A stretch of DNA of 64,000 nt, taken from positions 24,119,695 through 24,183,694 of the forward strand of contig CP137685.1 of NCBI GenBank assembly GCA_037976565.1. The letters run 5' to 3'. Position 1 is the first letter of the stretch; each line of letters begins with the position of its first letter. The notes under the pieces are model-generated. The model had not been told where the DNA came from and searched no databases. It saw only the letters and a program-made list of their open reading frames with translations. Of this stretch, positions 36,401 through 51,400 are shown piece after piece. The position numbers and the translations under genes are program-made. The DNA is from Mesocentrotus franciscanus (Eukaryota > Echinodermata > Echinoidea > Camarodonta > Strongylocentrotidae).

Positions 36401-39400
36401 TCTGTGTAAGCAATAAACGAAGGATCACAACTTAGCACATGCCACCAGTGGCGGATCCAGGGCGGGGGCCCGGGGCCCTCCCTAGAAAAAACATGTAAAA
36501 ACACCCTTTTTGGGGAAAAAAAGAAGATGGGCCCCTCCTGGCGCTCAAGGGGTGGTGAAATTTTTTTTTTCAATTTTCGAAGGCAAAAAAAAAAAATTGT
36601 GCTCACTACCCCACTGAGCGGAAAATCGGCCGGCACGGTTTTCAAATTTTCGCACGAAGTGGGCCCCTTTCGGCCCCTCCTTGCCGCCGGCTGGATCCGC
36701 CCCTGCATGCCACTACAACTTCCGGGGACAACTTTCTGAAAGCAGCAGGAAACTTTCTTTAGGGAAGCGCCATTAGATATTCAGGGGGAGTAGGAAGTTT
36801 TCAGAAAAAAGACCACCCCCACATGTAAGACAAAATTGTCTCCTTGGACATTAAAACATTAACACTTTGAGAGAAAATCACCCCGGAAAAATCCCTGGGG
36901 AAAAGTGAAAAAAGAAAGATCACCCCAAAGACGGAAACATATCCACTGCTTTCAATAGAATCGTCACACCCGGTCGTCAAATCCCAGTTTCATAAAAGTA
37001 AATTCAAGAGTAAGTGAACACTCTCGAGATGTAGTGCTCTTTCGTGCTGCTCAGTCTGCTTTTTAGTAGATTTTTCCACAAGTACGTTCTTTTCAATTTG
37101 CTACATTATTGTTATAAACTGATGGATTTTAAATTTAAAAGGCTAAAGAGGCTGGAGTACAATGGAGTACAATAGGAAATACAACCCTTAGAGGAGAACA
37201 GTGTACCTCGTATCCAGCCTTGGAATGTCTACTCAGAACTTAAGAAAATCAAAGTTGGGAAAAGTAGTGGCCCTGATAAGATCTCTGCCAAACTAATTTG
37301 TGAATTTGCGGTAGAAATGAGCTCCCCACTTTGTGATGTCATCAATGAATCGTTGCTCGAAGGAGTAGTCCCTATGCAGTGGAAAAAGTCAATTGTCTGT
37401 CCAGTCCCCAAAGAATCTCCACCAACTATTGACAAACTTCGACGTATTTCTTTGACTGACCATTTTGCGAAATTGGCCGAACTATATGTCTATCGTTGGG
37501 TGTTGGCTGACATCTGTCAAGGAATCGACAAGCAGCAGCTTGGCAACCGACAAGGTGTCTCCACTACCCACTACCCACTACCTTGTTGACCTGTTCCATT
37601 TCTTGCACAGTAACGCAGACAAGCCACAGACAGTGTCAACTATGGTGATAACTGACTTCCCCAAGGCATGTGACTTTAATAGTCAACCACAACATTGCTA
37701 TTAGCAAGCTTCGCCTCATGGGTGCCCGTCCAGCACTCCTCCCATGGATTTGCAGCTTTTTACACCAAAGGGTACAGGTGACCAGATACCACGATGTTCT
37801 GTCAAGATCCTTGATGCCTAGTGGAGGTGTACCACAGGAACCCGACTAGGGCCCCTTATCTTCCTGGTGTTGATATACGATGCTCTTGCCACAACGCCAA
37901 TGGTCAGGAGATGGAAGTATGTAGACGACCTGGCTGTAGCCGAGAGTCGCATGATGGGTGATGAAAGCGCAATCTCAACAGCGTTAACTGATTTCCAAGT
38001 GTGGTGTGACGACACACAACTATGAGTAAATCCAGCAAAGTGCAAAGTGATGCAAGTATCATTTCAAGAGCGGCCCTCCTCTCCACGCATTGAGCTGTGT
38101 AACAATGTTCTTGAAGAAGTCAAGGAGTTGAAATTGCTTGGGGTTATTATCCAGGCTAACCTCCGGTGGAATAGTCATGTGAATGAAGTAATCAAGAACG
38201 CGTCGAGGAAATTCTATTTGATTAGATCTCTGAAGCGCTTTAATGCTCCAAGGAAAGATTTGTTGACAGTATATACCTCGTTCATACGACCTACATTGGA
38301 GTATTGCGTACCTCTGTGGCACTCTGGTATCACCGTGCAACAAAGCAATGACATAGAGATGATCCAGAAAAGGGCTCTTCGCATAATTCTCTCTGACCAA
38401 TATGTGAGCTACAGAAATGCCCTCCAGAAGACTGAGCTTTCAATACTGAGCGAAAGAAGGGACAAACTATGTTTAAAATTTGCAGAGTCGCTCAAAAGAA
38501 ACTTCAAAGACTGGTTGCCTGAGGCACAAAACCAACATCTCCGACGTAGCAATAGACTGAGAGAGCTGCAATGTAGAACGGAAAGGTTCTGAAACAGTGC
38601 TCTACCTTATTTTGTTAGGCTAATAAATTGTCATTCCGTGTGAATCGTTATTTGATTAAAGACTTACGATTAGTGATAACACTCAAATTTAAATAGTTAA
38701 GGCAATGAAATGAATCTCCAAAGAAATGGACAGTAGAGAAAGTATGTAGGCTGTTTTTGAATTCCTACTGAAACGCTGAATTTTCATAAAGTTATAAATT
38801 ATAATTGATCTCACTATGCACCTGTATCTTATCTTTCCATGTATCTATTCATTTCTCTTTAACTACCTTTTCCTTCTAACACCTCGCTCTTCTATCACCA
38901 CTTTTCCTATCTATTACTATTTGTCTCCCCACCTCTGTCTCTCTGGCTTTATATATTTATTATCCTTCCTGCTTCCGCCCTCTCGTTCTTTCTTTCTTTA
39001 ATCCCATCCTAATTTTCTCCTCCGCCTATTCTGTTTTTTTTTCTATTTACTAGTCTCGCGTATTTTTAGCACGACTGATATCTTTGATCATACTTAATTT
39101 CAAAATTGTACTATGTTTGAACTTAACTACCTGGATAAGTGTCATAGCTACAATAGTAGTATAATAGTATAATAATTTTTAATACATGTTTTATATGTTT
39201 ATGGTTTGTATAAGTCATGAGGATATGTATATTTTAAAGCTAATTAATAGAAGGCTCATAACACATGTTTCACACCTCATCCTACTTGATATATTCCTCT
39301 TACTTGCCCTTCCTTTCTTTTTCTTTCATTCTATTCTCACCTTTTGTTGATTCTTGCTCCTTGCTTCTTTTTCTCACTCATCCCTTCTTCCTCTCCATAC

Positions 39401-42400
39401 TCATTGAACTTTTTATATAGAGTTTTAATATGACTTTTACGAATATACTCTGTCATAATTCTAAGACTATTGTATTTTAACTTGTAAATACATGTACTTT
39501 TCAATTGTATTCCAATGGCAATTCAGTTGTAAGACTGCGACGATGGAATTTTGTTAATAAAACCCTTTCATCTAAAGCGTGCAACGTTTAACAGAAATTA
39601 GAGGAAAAACAGACAGCTGAAACTGGAAAAGCTGTTACTAAGTAAATTAAGGGATTAATGTATGTGTAAGTGAAAATCATTCATGCAAATGGAATACGGC
39701 AAAACCTTAAACATTCAGCCGCACACCCCCGTTCAAACAAAATCTGAGTACCCCCCACCAGGCTGTACGCTTGCTGCGCTGGGGAACTAGCGCATATAGG
39801 TCGACTTTGACCCTACCTTGTAGGCATCTTGAGCATCCTGGGAAGGAAATGTTTGCGATATAAACGTAGGTAATATCATTATTACTCGTATTTTTATTAT
39901 TATTATTAATTATAATAATAATAGTAACAATAATACTGAGAATAATAATAGTCATAATAATAATGATAATAATAATATTAATAATTATAGCAGGGGCGGA
40001 TCCAGTCGTCGGCAAGGGAGGGGGCCTAAAAACGGGCCCACTTCGTGCGAAAATTTGAAAATCGTGCCGGTCGATTTTTCGCTCAGTGGGGAGGTAGTGA
40101 GCAAAAAACAAAAAATTGGCACCCGAAACTTTTTTTCCCTTCGGGAAGGGTAATTTTTTTCCACCGCCACCCCTTGGGCGCCAGGAGGGGTCCATCTTCT
40201 TTTAAAAAAAAGGGTGTTTTTACCTGTTTTTTTTTGCTAGGGGAGCGGGCCCGGGCCCCCCTGGATCCGCCAATGAATTATAGTAACAATAATGATAATA
40301 ATAATATTAATAATGATAATAATATAAGTATTATTATCATCATTATCATCATTAATTAATCAATTAACTAAGGAACTAGATATTTAAAAAACTTGTTTAT
40401 CTATTTATTTATTTCGTGCAGTTCTAATTTGTCATGACAAATAACATAGGCCTACCATTCACTAACATGAACTATAAAACCATGTTCAGAATGCAGCCCC
40501 CTTCTTATTAGCTCCGGTAGCCTTTTTTTTTTTAGCGCACAGTGCATTAAAAGGAAATATCTTATGGATAGGTACGCTAAAATAAAGAAGAAAAACATCC
40601 TAGGTTGGGCCCGTGTCGCAAACATGGCATGGACGCGTGTGTGTTTGTGTCTATTCGTGTAACTTTGTTTTCAAACACACTTCAATCAGTCCATTAATCA
40701 GTATACAAATGATGTATAGGCCCATCCACAACTTTATGATAGTTTCCATGATTCTTTCTTATGCCTTATGTTTAGAATACTATTGTTCACCTAACCCCTG
40801 TCGCAATGGAGGCACATGCACAGCTTCTCCTGGTCATACACCAGCCTACACATGTCAATGTGATCTTGGATACGACGGCACAGAATGTGGTAAGTACCAG
40901 GATGAGTTACTTCTGCTCAACGACATAAACAGCTTCAAAACACAAAAGTCAAGTTGCCATAGAAAACTTCATGAATACAGTACTGATGTATTGACTATGT
41001 CCATCAGAAAATGTAATGGCATTATAAACAAACAATTTCTTATTTCATTTTTAGTTGGTTCATTTGTTTGTTTGTGCTCCTCGCAGATGTTTCTGTACAA
41101 CTACTTATTGTCAACCCAGACAAGACCGGACTTTGGGCTGCCAATATGAGTGACTTTGTATTCTCGAGTTTCGTAGAGCTCGGGGGCTACGCGAAGATGA
41201 GAAGTATATTTTTTGATGACGAGGCTAACGTACTCTATTGGGAAAATCTTGCGGCTCCTGATTGGAGTATACTTTCATATAGGATGAATTTCGACGTTTT
41301 GATGGTTAAGTTAGGAATGCAAAACAGTACACTCCTCTCCAATAAACAGGAAGGTAGGGTTATTTACTAGAAGTCTTATCTCCTAGTGAAAAAAAAATCA
41401 AAGTGACAATTTTTACTGAGAACTTCTTTCGTTAAACAGCCAGATATTGAGACATGCCAATTTTGGAAAGTCTGAAAAAAAGAAAGAGTAAGAAAATATA
41501 ATTAATCATCTGACATACGAAGCTATCCATGAATGGCTGGGCTCATGGACACGTACACCCCTATTAAAATGATTCTCTGAATGTCTACTAAACATCAATA
41601 CCCATTTCTAATTCGACACCCTTTGATCATATTACAAGTAAATTTGGTATCAATCGGGTTTTTTTATTCATGGAAAATGAATAAACTTAAGACATCTACG
41701 AAGTTCTTTTGGTCGTCTCATGGGCCGTGATATTGTGAGTGTTATACAAACTTATTGGTTATAACCTAAGAAGTATATTTGCCTCCGTTGACCTCTTATT
41801 TTATGCTCTTTATACATGGTCATGATGGTATCAGCTTTATATCCTTGTCTCACCTTGGACGTGAAGAAGCAGGAGCTTTACTGTGCAAAACTTTTTGAGG
41901 GATCATATAGGCGGCGACCCGTAGGAGGAGAAGAAGCCTTGTATGGAATTGTTTCCGATTTAGGCAAGATACCCGGAATCGTGAATCCCGTTCAATGTGT
42001 CATTGATCAACAACGGAGGTAACCTTTTCCAATTTAGATGTATATAAACCCCTTTAAAAGTTTATAAACTCGTGTATGATCGATTATATAGGTCTATCTC
42101 TTGTCATGGCATAATCATCGCTACGTTTAATATCATTAGGAAAGTGCCTGGGTTCATTCGTGTTTAAAATGATATCCCATTTGTTATGATTTTTCAGTCA
42201 TGGAATGTGAAGTAGATCTAAAAAAGGGGCAAGGGCAAAAGTGAAAAGTTGCGAAATTCACTGCTCTTGTTCGACTGTGCATTCAAATTGCCCGGGCTTT
42301 TTCGATAGTTGTGAACCTGACATGATGCTTCAGAAAGTTGATGACCAAACAGTAGCGAAATGCCTGACACGTCATATTGCATGAATTTCAATTTCAGATT

Positions 42401-45400
42401 TTATAATTTGGCATTCATAGATGACCAGTTGGGAACAATAGCCCCAACGTCATTTAAACGGCATACCAATACCAGTGCTTACCAGTTTATTTTGCAACAA
42501 TTCACCTTTTCCCTTGCCCCTTATTCCGATGTACTGCTTACTCCATGGCTTTAACACCATAACTAATGGAATCATATTAAAGAGGAGTAAACACATATTT
42601 TATTGATAAAATCAAAGCGATGATTATGCCATGATAAGAGAGCTACAATCGATCCAACCTAAATTTCCAAACTTTTAATTAGGGGTTTAGTATACTTATA
42701 TTGAGGCAAACGGTTGAAAAATTATTACCCCGAAGTGATATCGTAACTGTGCTCTCTCGAAATCACCAAGGGGTAATAAATTTAACCGAGACGCGATAAC
42801 TGAGCAGTCCATATTTGTTTTATAAAGCACATCTGCTGTATGGTTGCTTAAAAGTTGATATCTTTAGTTGAAAATATGCCTATCAAAATGTTTTTATCTG
42901 TATGGGCATTTATTGACCAAAGGGTTTGAGCAGTGCGTGTCGGCCCCACAATTTTGAACACCCTTCTGTTTTTTCGTTTCTATTTCTCCTTCTGTTCTCT
43001 CTTTAAACAAAAAAGTCTTCAATAGCTAAATATTTATCATGAATATAGTATTAAAAGAAGCAGAGGAGAATATTCTACAAGGATATGTCTAATAAGTGGA
43101 CTTGCGTTACAATTGACTTTTGCGGACCCCCAAAAATTGCGGCGGCCGCAGGAATTCCATGGGCGCCCTAGTGCAGCCTTAAGGCGGCCCTACGGTGCCT
43201 GTTGTGTTTATTTTGGTCCGCGGTGTCAGAACAAGTGTCACGCGCCCCCACGCGCAGTAATTTATGACCGCGAATCCTTCATGATTCAGCCGCGGACCAA
43301 AATAAACACATTTTCGGGGCAATGTTGCAAGGAAAATCGGCTCTAACATAATAACGGGCAAAATCGGGCAGCCAAATCTGGTATCAACTTAAAGCTTAGA
43401 CATCAGAGAAAATGTTAGTAACAAAATTTAAGTGGAAATTTCTGGAAATCCAAACATTTCCTCTGGATTTATAAAAAACATGGATAATTAGTCCATTTTT
43501 CAGTGAATTAATAATAATAATAGTTCAGTTCTTGTATAGCGCATAATACGTCATGAAATAACATTCTATGCGCTTCCAAAGAGCTTTGAAATTATTACCT
43601 AGCTTTACCCTACAATATATTATGAAGATTGTGTTTCAATCCTGTTTTAACCCATTCATGCAATGAAATGAACTATCAGGAATATGTGAGAGCAGTTTCA
43701 TATCAATAACTTAAAAACTTCACGTTAAATTAAAAGATTTATAAATAAGGTCACTTTTTCACTAAAACTGTGAATATGTAAAGATTTTGTTGTTTGAAGG
43801 AGTAAATTTATACCCTTATTGTGCATACCGGAATTAAACATTTAACTGAGGTATTCTTCAATGTATTATCTTTCAACTGGGCAAGAAAAAAAAAAAAAAA
43901 ATCACCAAAAATGAGTTTTGGCGCACTTTGGTTACTTGGCCCAATGTGCGCCGGCGTCAGTCATCCATCTTGATTGGATTCAGGCCACAATCACTTGTTT
44001 GGCAAGCAGACCCTCTACCGATTTAGCAAGAATATTTGGAGTACCCAGGCACCTCGAAAAATGCATTTTTATTTATTAAAGAGGTTTGATCCAAAATGGT
44101 GTTTAGACTGATTAGAATACCACGCGGTTTAAGATTTACATGAAACTTGAAAAATTGAAAAGAATTGAAATAATTTAATTCTTTTCTCCACAGATATTTC
44201 TATACCATCGGGCATCACTCAAGCGTCAACAAGGCGATTACTCGATTTCATCTAGACAGTTGGCACCGAAATGATTTCATCAGATGTAGCTCCTGGTGCA
44301 ATTACGGGATTGACAATAGATGAAAAAGGTCAATAGTAATATAGTCACAGGAGTTTAATGACACTATTTCACTTGAAATAATAGAAAATAATAGTGATTA
44401 TATAGAATGTTATAATAATAATAATAATATAATAATAATCTTTCAAAGTCCACTCCAAATTTTATTAAACCGAAAATGGAAATTTTTGTGCCCAATTGAT
44501 CGTGACCCCGGCAGCCACTGAGCAGCGCTAGATCGACATTGCTCTATCCCCTTATTGTTGAAAGCTAAACAAGGTAGCAACGACTCCCATCTTTTAACGT
44601 CTTTTGGTATGACGCGGCCGGGGTTCGAACCCACGACCTCCCGGTTGTGAGGCGGACGCTCTACTGACTGAGCCAACACACCGGTTATGATAAAATACCC
44701 ATCATTAATGATAATTATATAAACACTGCTCTTCTATGCACTTTATATATATGTATTGNNNNNNNNNNNNNNNNNNNNNNNNNNNNNNNNNNNNNNNNNN
44801 NNNNNNNNNNNNNNNNNNNNNNNNNNNNNNNNNNNNNNNNNNNNNNNNNNNNNNNNNNNNNNNNNNNNNNNNNNNNNNNNNNNNNNNNNNNNNNNNNNNN
44901 NNNNNNNNNNNNNNNNNNNNNNNNNNNNNNNNNNNNNNNNNNNNNNNNNNNNNNNNNNNNNNNNNNNNNNNNNNNNNNNNNNNNNNNNNNNNNNNNNNNN
45001 NNNNNNNNNNNNNNNNNNNNNNNNNNNNNNNNNNNNNNNNNNNNNNNNNNNNNNNNNNNNNNNNNNNNNNNNNNNNNNNNNNNNNNNNNNNNNNNNNNNN
45101 NNNNNNNNNNNNNNNNNNNNNNNNNNNNNNNNNNNNNNNNNNNNNNNNNNNNNNNNNNNNNNNNNNNNNNNNNNNNNNNNNNNNNNNNNNNNNNNNNNNN
45201 NNNNNNNNNNNNNNNNNNNNNNNNNNNNNNNNNNNNNNNNNNNNNNNNNNNNNNNNNNGACACACAACTACGAGTAAATCCAGCAAAGTGCAAAGTGATG
45301 CAAGTATCATTTCAAGAGCGGCCCTCCCCTCTCCACGCATTGAGCTGTGTAACAATGTTCTTGAAGAAGTCAAGGAGTTGAAATTGCTTGGGGTTATTAT

Positions 45401-48400
45401 CCAGGCTAACCTCCGGTGGAATAGTCATGTGAATGAAGTAATCAAGAACGCGTCGAGAAATTCTATTTGATTAGATCTCTGAAGCGCTTTAATGCTCCAA
45501 GGAAAGATTTGTTGACAGTATACCTCGTTCATGACCTACATTGGAGTATTGCGTACCTCTGTGGCACTCTGGTATCACCGTGCAACAAAGCAATGACATA
45601 GAGATGATCCAGAAAAGGGCTCTTCGCATAATTCTCTCTGACCAATATGTGAGCTACAGAAATGCCCTCCAGAAGACTGAGCTTTCAATACTGAGCGAAA
45701 GAAGGACAAACTATGTTTAAAATTTAGAGTCGCTCAAAAGAAACTTCAAAGACTGGTTGCCTGAGGCACAAAACCAACATCTCCGACGTAGCAATAGACT
45801 AGAGAGCTGCAATGTAGAACGGAAAGGTTCTGAAACAGTGCTCTACCTTATTTTGTTAGGCTAATAAATTGTCATTCCGTGTGAATCGTTATTTGATTAA
45901 AGACTTACGATTAGTGATAACACTCAAATTTAAATAGTTAAGGCAATGAAATGAATCTCCAAAGAAATGGACAGTAGAGATAGTGTAGGCTGTTTTTGAA
46001 TTCCTACTGAAACGCTGAATTTTCATAAAGTTATAAATTATAATTGATCTCATCACTATGCACCTGTATCTTATCTTTCCATGTATCTATTCATTTCTCT
46101 TTAACTACCTTTTCCTTCTAACACCTCGCTCTTCTATCACCACTTTTCCTATCTATTACTATTTGTCTCCCACCTCTGTCTCTCTGGCTTTATATATTTA
46201 TTATCCTTCCTGCTTCCGCCCTCTCGTTCTTTCTTTCTTTAATCCCATCCTAATTTTCTCCTCCGCCTATTCTGTTTTTTTTCTTCTATTTACTAGTCTC
46301 GCGTATTTTTAGCACGACTGATATCTTTGATCATACTTAATTTCAAAATTGTACTATGTTTGAACTTAACTACCTGGATAAGTGTCATAGCTACAATAGT
46401 AGTATAATAGTATAATAATTTTTAATACATGTTTTATATGTTTATGGTTTGTATAAGTCATGAGGATATGTATATTTTAAAGCTAATTAATAGAAGGCTC
46501 ATAACACATGTTTCACACCTCATCCTACTTGATATATTCCTCTTACTTGCCCTTCCTTTCTTTTCTTTTTCATTCTATTCTCACCTTTTGTTGATTCTTG
46601 CTCCTTGCTTCTTTTCTCACTCATCCCTTCTTCCTCTCCATACTCATTGAACTTTTTATATAGAGTTTTAATATGACTTTTACGAATATACTCTGTCATA
46701 ATTCTAAGACTATTGTATTTTAACTTGTAAATACATGTACTTTTCAATTGTATTCCAATGGCAATTCAGTTGTAAGACTGCGACGATGGAATTTTGTTAA
46801 TAAAACCCTTTCATCTAAAGCGTGCAACGTTTAACAGAAATTAGAGGAAAAACAGACAGCTGAAACTGGAAAAGCTGTTACTAAGTAAATTAAGGGATTA
46901 ATGTATGTGTAAGTGAAAATCATTCATGCAAATGGAATACGGCAAAACCTTAAACATTCAGCCGCACACCCCCGTTCAAACAAAATCTGAGTACCCCACC
47001 AGGCTGTACGCTTGCTGCGCTGGGGAACTAGCGCATATAGGTCGACTTTGACCCTACCTTGTAGGCATCTTGAGCATCCTGGGAAGGAAATGTTTGCGAT
47101 ATAAACGTAGGTAATATCATTATTACTCGTATTTTTATTATTATTATTAATTATAATAGTAATAATACTGAGAATAATAATAGTCATAATAATGATAATA
47201 ATAATATTAATAATTATAGCAGGGGCGGATCCAGTCGTCGGCAGGGAGGGGCCTAAACGGGCCACTTCGTGCGAAAATTTGAAAATCGTGCCGGTCGATT
47301 TTTCGCTCAGTGGGGAGTAGTGAGCAAAAAAAAAATTGGCACGAAACTTTTCCCTTCGGGAAGGGTAATTTTCCACCGCCACCTTGGGCGCCAGGAGGTC
47401 CATCTTCTTTTTAAAAAGGGGTGTTTTACCTGTTTTTTTGCGAGGAGCGGGCGGGCCCCTGGATCCGCCAATGAATTATAGTAACAATAATGATAATAAT
47501 AATATTAATAATGATAATAATATAAGTATTATTATCATCATTATCATCATTAATTAATCAATTAACTAAGGAACTAGATATTTAAAAAACTTGTTTATCT
47601 ATTTATTTATTTCGTGCAGTTCTAATTTGTCATGACAAATAACATAGGCCTACCATTCACTAACATGAACTATAAAACCATGTTCAGAATGCAGCCCCCT
47701 TCTTATTAGCTCCGGTAGCCTTTTTTTTTTTAGCGCACAGTGCATTAAAAGGAAATATCTTATGGATAGGTACGCTAAAATAAAGAAGAAAAACATCCTA
47801 GGTTGGGCCCGTGTCGCAAACATGGCATGGACGTGTGTGTTTGTGTCTATTCGTGTAACTTTGTTTTCAAACACACTTCAATCAGTCCATTAATCAGTAT
47901 ACAAATGATGTATAGGCCCATCCACAACTTTATGATAGTTTCCATGATTCTTTCTTATGCCTTATGTTTAGAATACTATTGTTCACCTAACCCCTGTCGC
48001 AATGGAGGCACATGCACAGCTTCTCCTGGTCATACACCAGCCTACACATGTCAATGTGATCTTGGATACGACGGCACAGAATGTGGTAAGTACCAGGATG
48101 AGTTACTTCTGCTCAACGACATAAACAGCTTCAAAACACAAAAGTCAAGTTGCCATAGAAAACTTCATGAATACAGTACTGATGTATTGACTATGTCCAT
48201 CAGAAAATGTAATGGCATTATAAACAAACAATTTCTTATTTCATTTTTTAGTTGGTTCATTTGTTTGTTTGTGCTCCTCGCAGATGTTTCTGTACAACTA
48301 CTTATTGTCAACCCAGACAAGACCGGACTTTGGGCTGCCAATATGAGTGACTTTGTATTCTCGAGTTTCGTAGAGCTCGGGGGCTACGCGAAGATGAGAA

Positions 48401-51400
48401 GTATATTTTTTGATGACGAGGCTAACGTACTCTATTGGGAAAATCTTGCGGCTCCTGATTGGAGTATACTTTCATATAGGATGAATTTCGACGTTTTGAT
48501 GGTTAAGTTAGGAATGCAAAACAGTACACTCCTCTCCAATAAACAGGAAGGTAGGGTTATTTACTAGAAATCTTATCTCCTAGTGAAAAAAATCAAAGTG
48601 ACAATTTTTACTGAGAACTTCTTTCGTTAAACGGCCAGATATTGAGACATGCCAATTTTGGAAAGTCTGAAAAAAGAAAAGTAAGAAAATATAATTAATC
48701 ATCTGACATACGAAGCTATCCATGAATGGCTGGGCTCATGGACACGTACACCCCTATTAAAATGATTCTCTGAATGTCTACTAAACATCAATACCCATTT
48801 CTAATTCGACACCCTTTGATCATATTACAAGTAAATTTGGTATCAATCGGGTTTTTTTATTCATGGAAAATGAATAAACTTAAGACATCTACGAAGTTCT
48901 TTTGGTCGTCTCATGGGCCGTGATATTGTGAGTGTTATACAAACTTATTGGTTATAACCTAAGAAGTATATTTGCCTCCGTTGACCTCTTATTTTATGCT
49001 CTTTATACATGGTCATGATGGTATCAGCTTTATATCCTTGTCTCACCTTGGACGTGAAGAAGCAGGAGCTTTACTGGGCAAAATTTTGAAGGGATCATAT
49101 AGGCGGCGACCCGTAGGAGGAGAAGAAGCCTTGTATGGAATTGTTTCCGATTTAGGCAAGATACCCGGAATCGTGAATCCCGTTCAATGTGTCATTGATC
49201 AACAACGGAGGTAACCTTTTCCAATTTAGATGTATATAAACCCCTTTAAAAGTTTATAAACTCGTGTATGATCGATTATATAGGTCTATCTCTTGTCATG
49301 GCATAATCATCGCTACGTTTAATATCATTAGGAAAGTGCCTGGGTTCATTCGTGTTTAAAATGATATCCCATTTGTTATGATTTTTCAGTCATGGAATGT
49401 GAAGTAGATCTAAAGGGGCAAGGGCAAAAGTGAAAAGTTGCAAAATTCACTGCTCTTGTTCGACTGTGCATTCAAATTGCCCGGGCTTTTCGATAGTTGT
49501 GAACCTGACATGATGCTTCAGAAAGTTGATGACCAAACAGTAGCGAAATGCCTGACACGTCATATTGCATGAATTTCAATTTCAGATTTTATAATTTGGC
49601 ATTCATAGATGACCAGTTGGGAACAATAGCCCCAACGTCATTTAAACGGCATACCAATACCAGTGCTTACCAGTTTATTTTGCAACAATTCACCTTTTCC
49701 CTTGCCCCTTATTCCGATGTACTGCTTACTCCATGGCTTTAACACCATAACTAATGGAATCATATTAAAGAGGAGTAAACACATATTTTATTGATAAAAT
49801 CAAAGCGATGATTATGCCATGATAAGAGAGCTACAATCGATCCAACCTAAATTTCCAAACTTTTAATTAGGGGTTTAGTATACTTATATTGAGGCAAACG
49901 GTTGAAAAATTATTACCCCGAAGTGATATCGTAACTGTGCTCTCTCGAAATCACCAAGGGGTAATAAATTTAACCGAGACGCGATAACTGAGCAGTCCAT
50001 ATTTGTTTTATAAAGCACATCTGCTGTATGGTTGCTTAAAAGTTGATATCTTTAGTTGAAAATATGCCTATCAAAATGTTTTTATCTGTATGGGCATTTA
50101 TTGACCAAAGGGTTTGAGCAGTGCGTGTCGGCCCCACAATTTTGAACACCCTTCTGTTTTTTCGTTTCTATTTCTCCTTCTGTTCTCTCTTTAAACAAAA
50201 AAGTCTTCAATAGCTAAATATTTATCATGAATATAGTATTAAAAGAAGCAGAGGAGAATATTCTACAAGGATATGTCTAATAAGTGGACTTGCGTTACAA
50301 TTGACTTTTGCGGACCCCAAAAAATTGCGGCGGCCGCAGGAATTCCATGGGCGCCCTAGTGCAGCCTTAAGGCGGCCCTACGGTGCCTGTTGTGTTTATT
50401 TTGGTCCGCGGTGTCAGAACAAGTGTCACGCGCCCCACGCGCAGTAATTTATGACCGCGAATCCTTCATGATTCAGCCGCGGACCAAAATAAACACATTT
50501 TCGGGGCAATGTTGCAAGGAAAATCGGCTCTAACATAATAACGGGCAAAATCGGGCAGCCAAATCTGGTATCAACTTAAAGCTTAGACATCAGAGAAAAT
50601 GTTAGTAACAAAATTTAAGTGGAAATTTCTGAAATCCAAACATTTCCTCTGGATTTATAAAAACATGGATAATTAGTCCATTTTTCAGTGAATTAATAAT
50701 AATAATAATAATAGTTCAGTTCTTGTATAGCGCATAATACGTCATGAAATAACATTCTATGCGCTTCCAAAGAGCTTTGGAAATTATTACCCTAGCTTTA
50801 CCCTACAATATATTATGAAGATTGTGTTTCAATCCTGTTTTAACCCATTCATGCAATGAAATGAACTATCAGGAATATGTGAGAGCAGTTTCATATCAAT
50901 AACTTAAAAACTTCACGTTAAATTAAAAGATTTATAAATAAGGTCACTTTTTCACTAAAACTGTGAATATGTAAAGATTTTGTTGTTTGAAGGAGTAAAT
51001 TTATACCCTTATTGTGCATACCGGAATTAAACATTTAACTGAGGTATTCTTCAATGTATTATCTTTCAACTGGGCAAGAAAAAAAAAAAATCACCAAAAA
51101 TGAGTTTTGGCGCACTTTGGTTACTTGGCCCAATGTGCGCCGGCGTCAGTCATCCATCTTGATTGGATTCCAGGCCACAATCACTTGTTTGGCAAGCAGA
51201 CCCTCTACCGATTTAGCAAGAATATTTGGAGTACCCAGGCACCTCGAAAATGCATTTTTATTTATTAAAGAGGTTTGATCCAAAATGGTGTTTAGACTGA
51301 TTAGAATACCACGCGGTTTAAGATTTACATGAAACTTGAAAAATTGAAAAGAATTGAAATAATTTAATTCTTTTCTCCACAGATATTTCTATACCATCGG

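Larger units (their letters stand above)
38011..44758 (+). repeat. 6.7-kb duplicated block, left copy
   Basis: Base for base colinear with 45259-51948. The left copy runs into the N gap at exactly the base (..atatatatgtattg) after which the right copy continues into unique sequence. It contains the LINE 3' end, a hAT MITE, gene B exons 3-6 and a tRNA-related SINE. It is best read as one of two overlapping contig ends. Confidence 0.95.

Noticed and set aside
38816..39001. 61-codon hydrophobic frame (and its copy at 46058)
   Set aside because: Pyrimidine-rich tract in the LINE 3' flank, with no conserved motif.
44443..44679. 78-codon frame with AQSVERPPHNREVVGSNPG
   Set aside because: This is the familiar false peptide from the tRNA-like head of a SINE, not a protein gene.
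44615..44682. tRNA gene (Val-like) on the minus strand
   Set aside because: Box motifs are present but the anticodon stem pairs poorly and a SINE body with (ATT)n tail follows.
44705..45470. Long reading frames across the N gap
   Set aside because: They consist of undetermined bases translated as X and have no meaning.
40776..48085. Tandem gene duplication giving two EGF-propeller genes in the same orientation
   Set aside because: The block edges coincide with the gap and contig ends, and the differences look like sequence error; an unmerged overlap is simpler.
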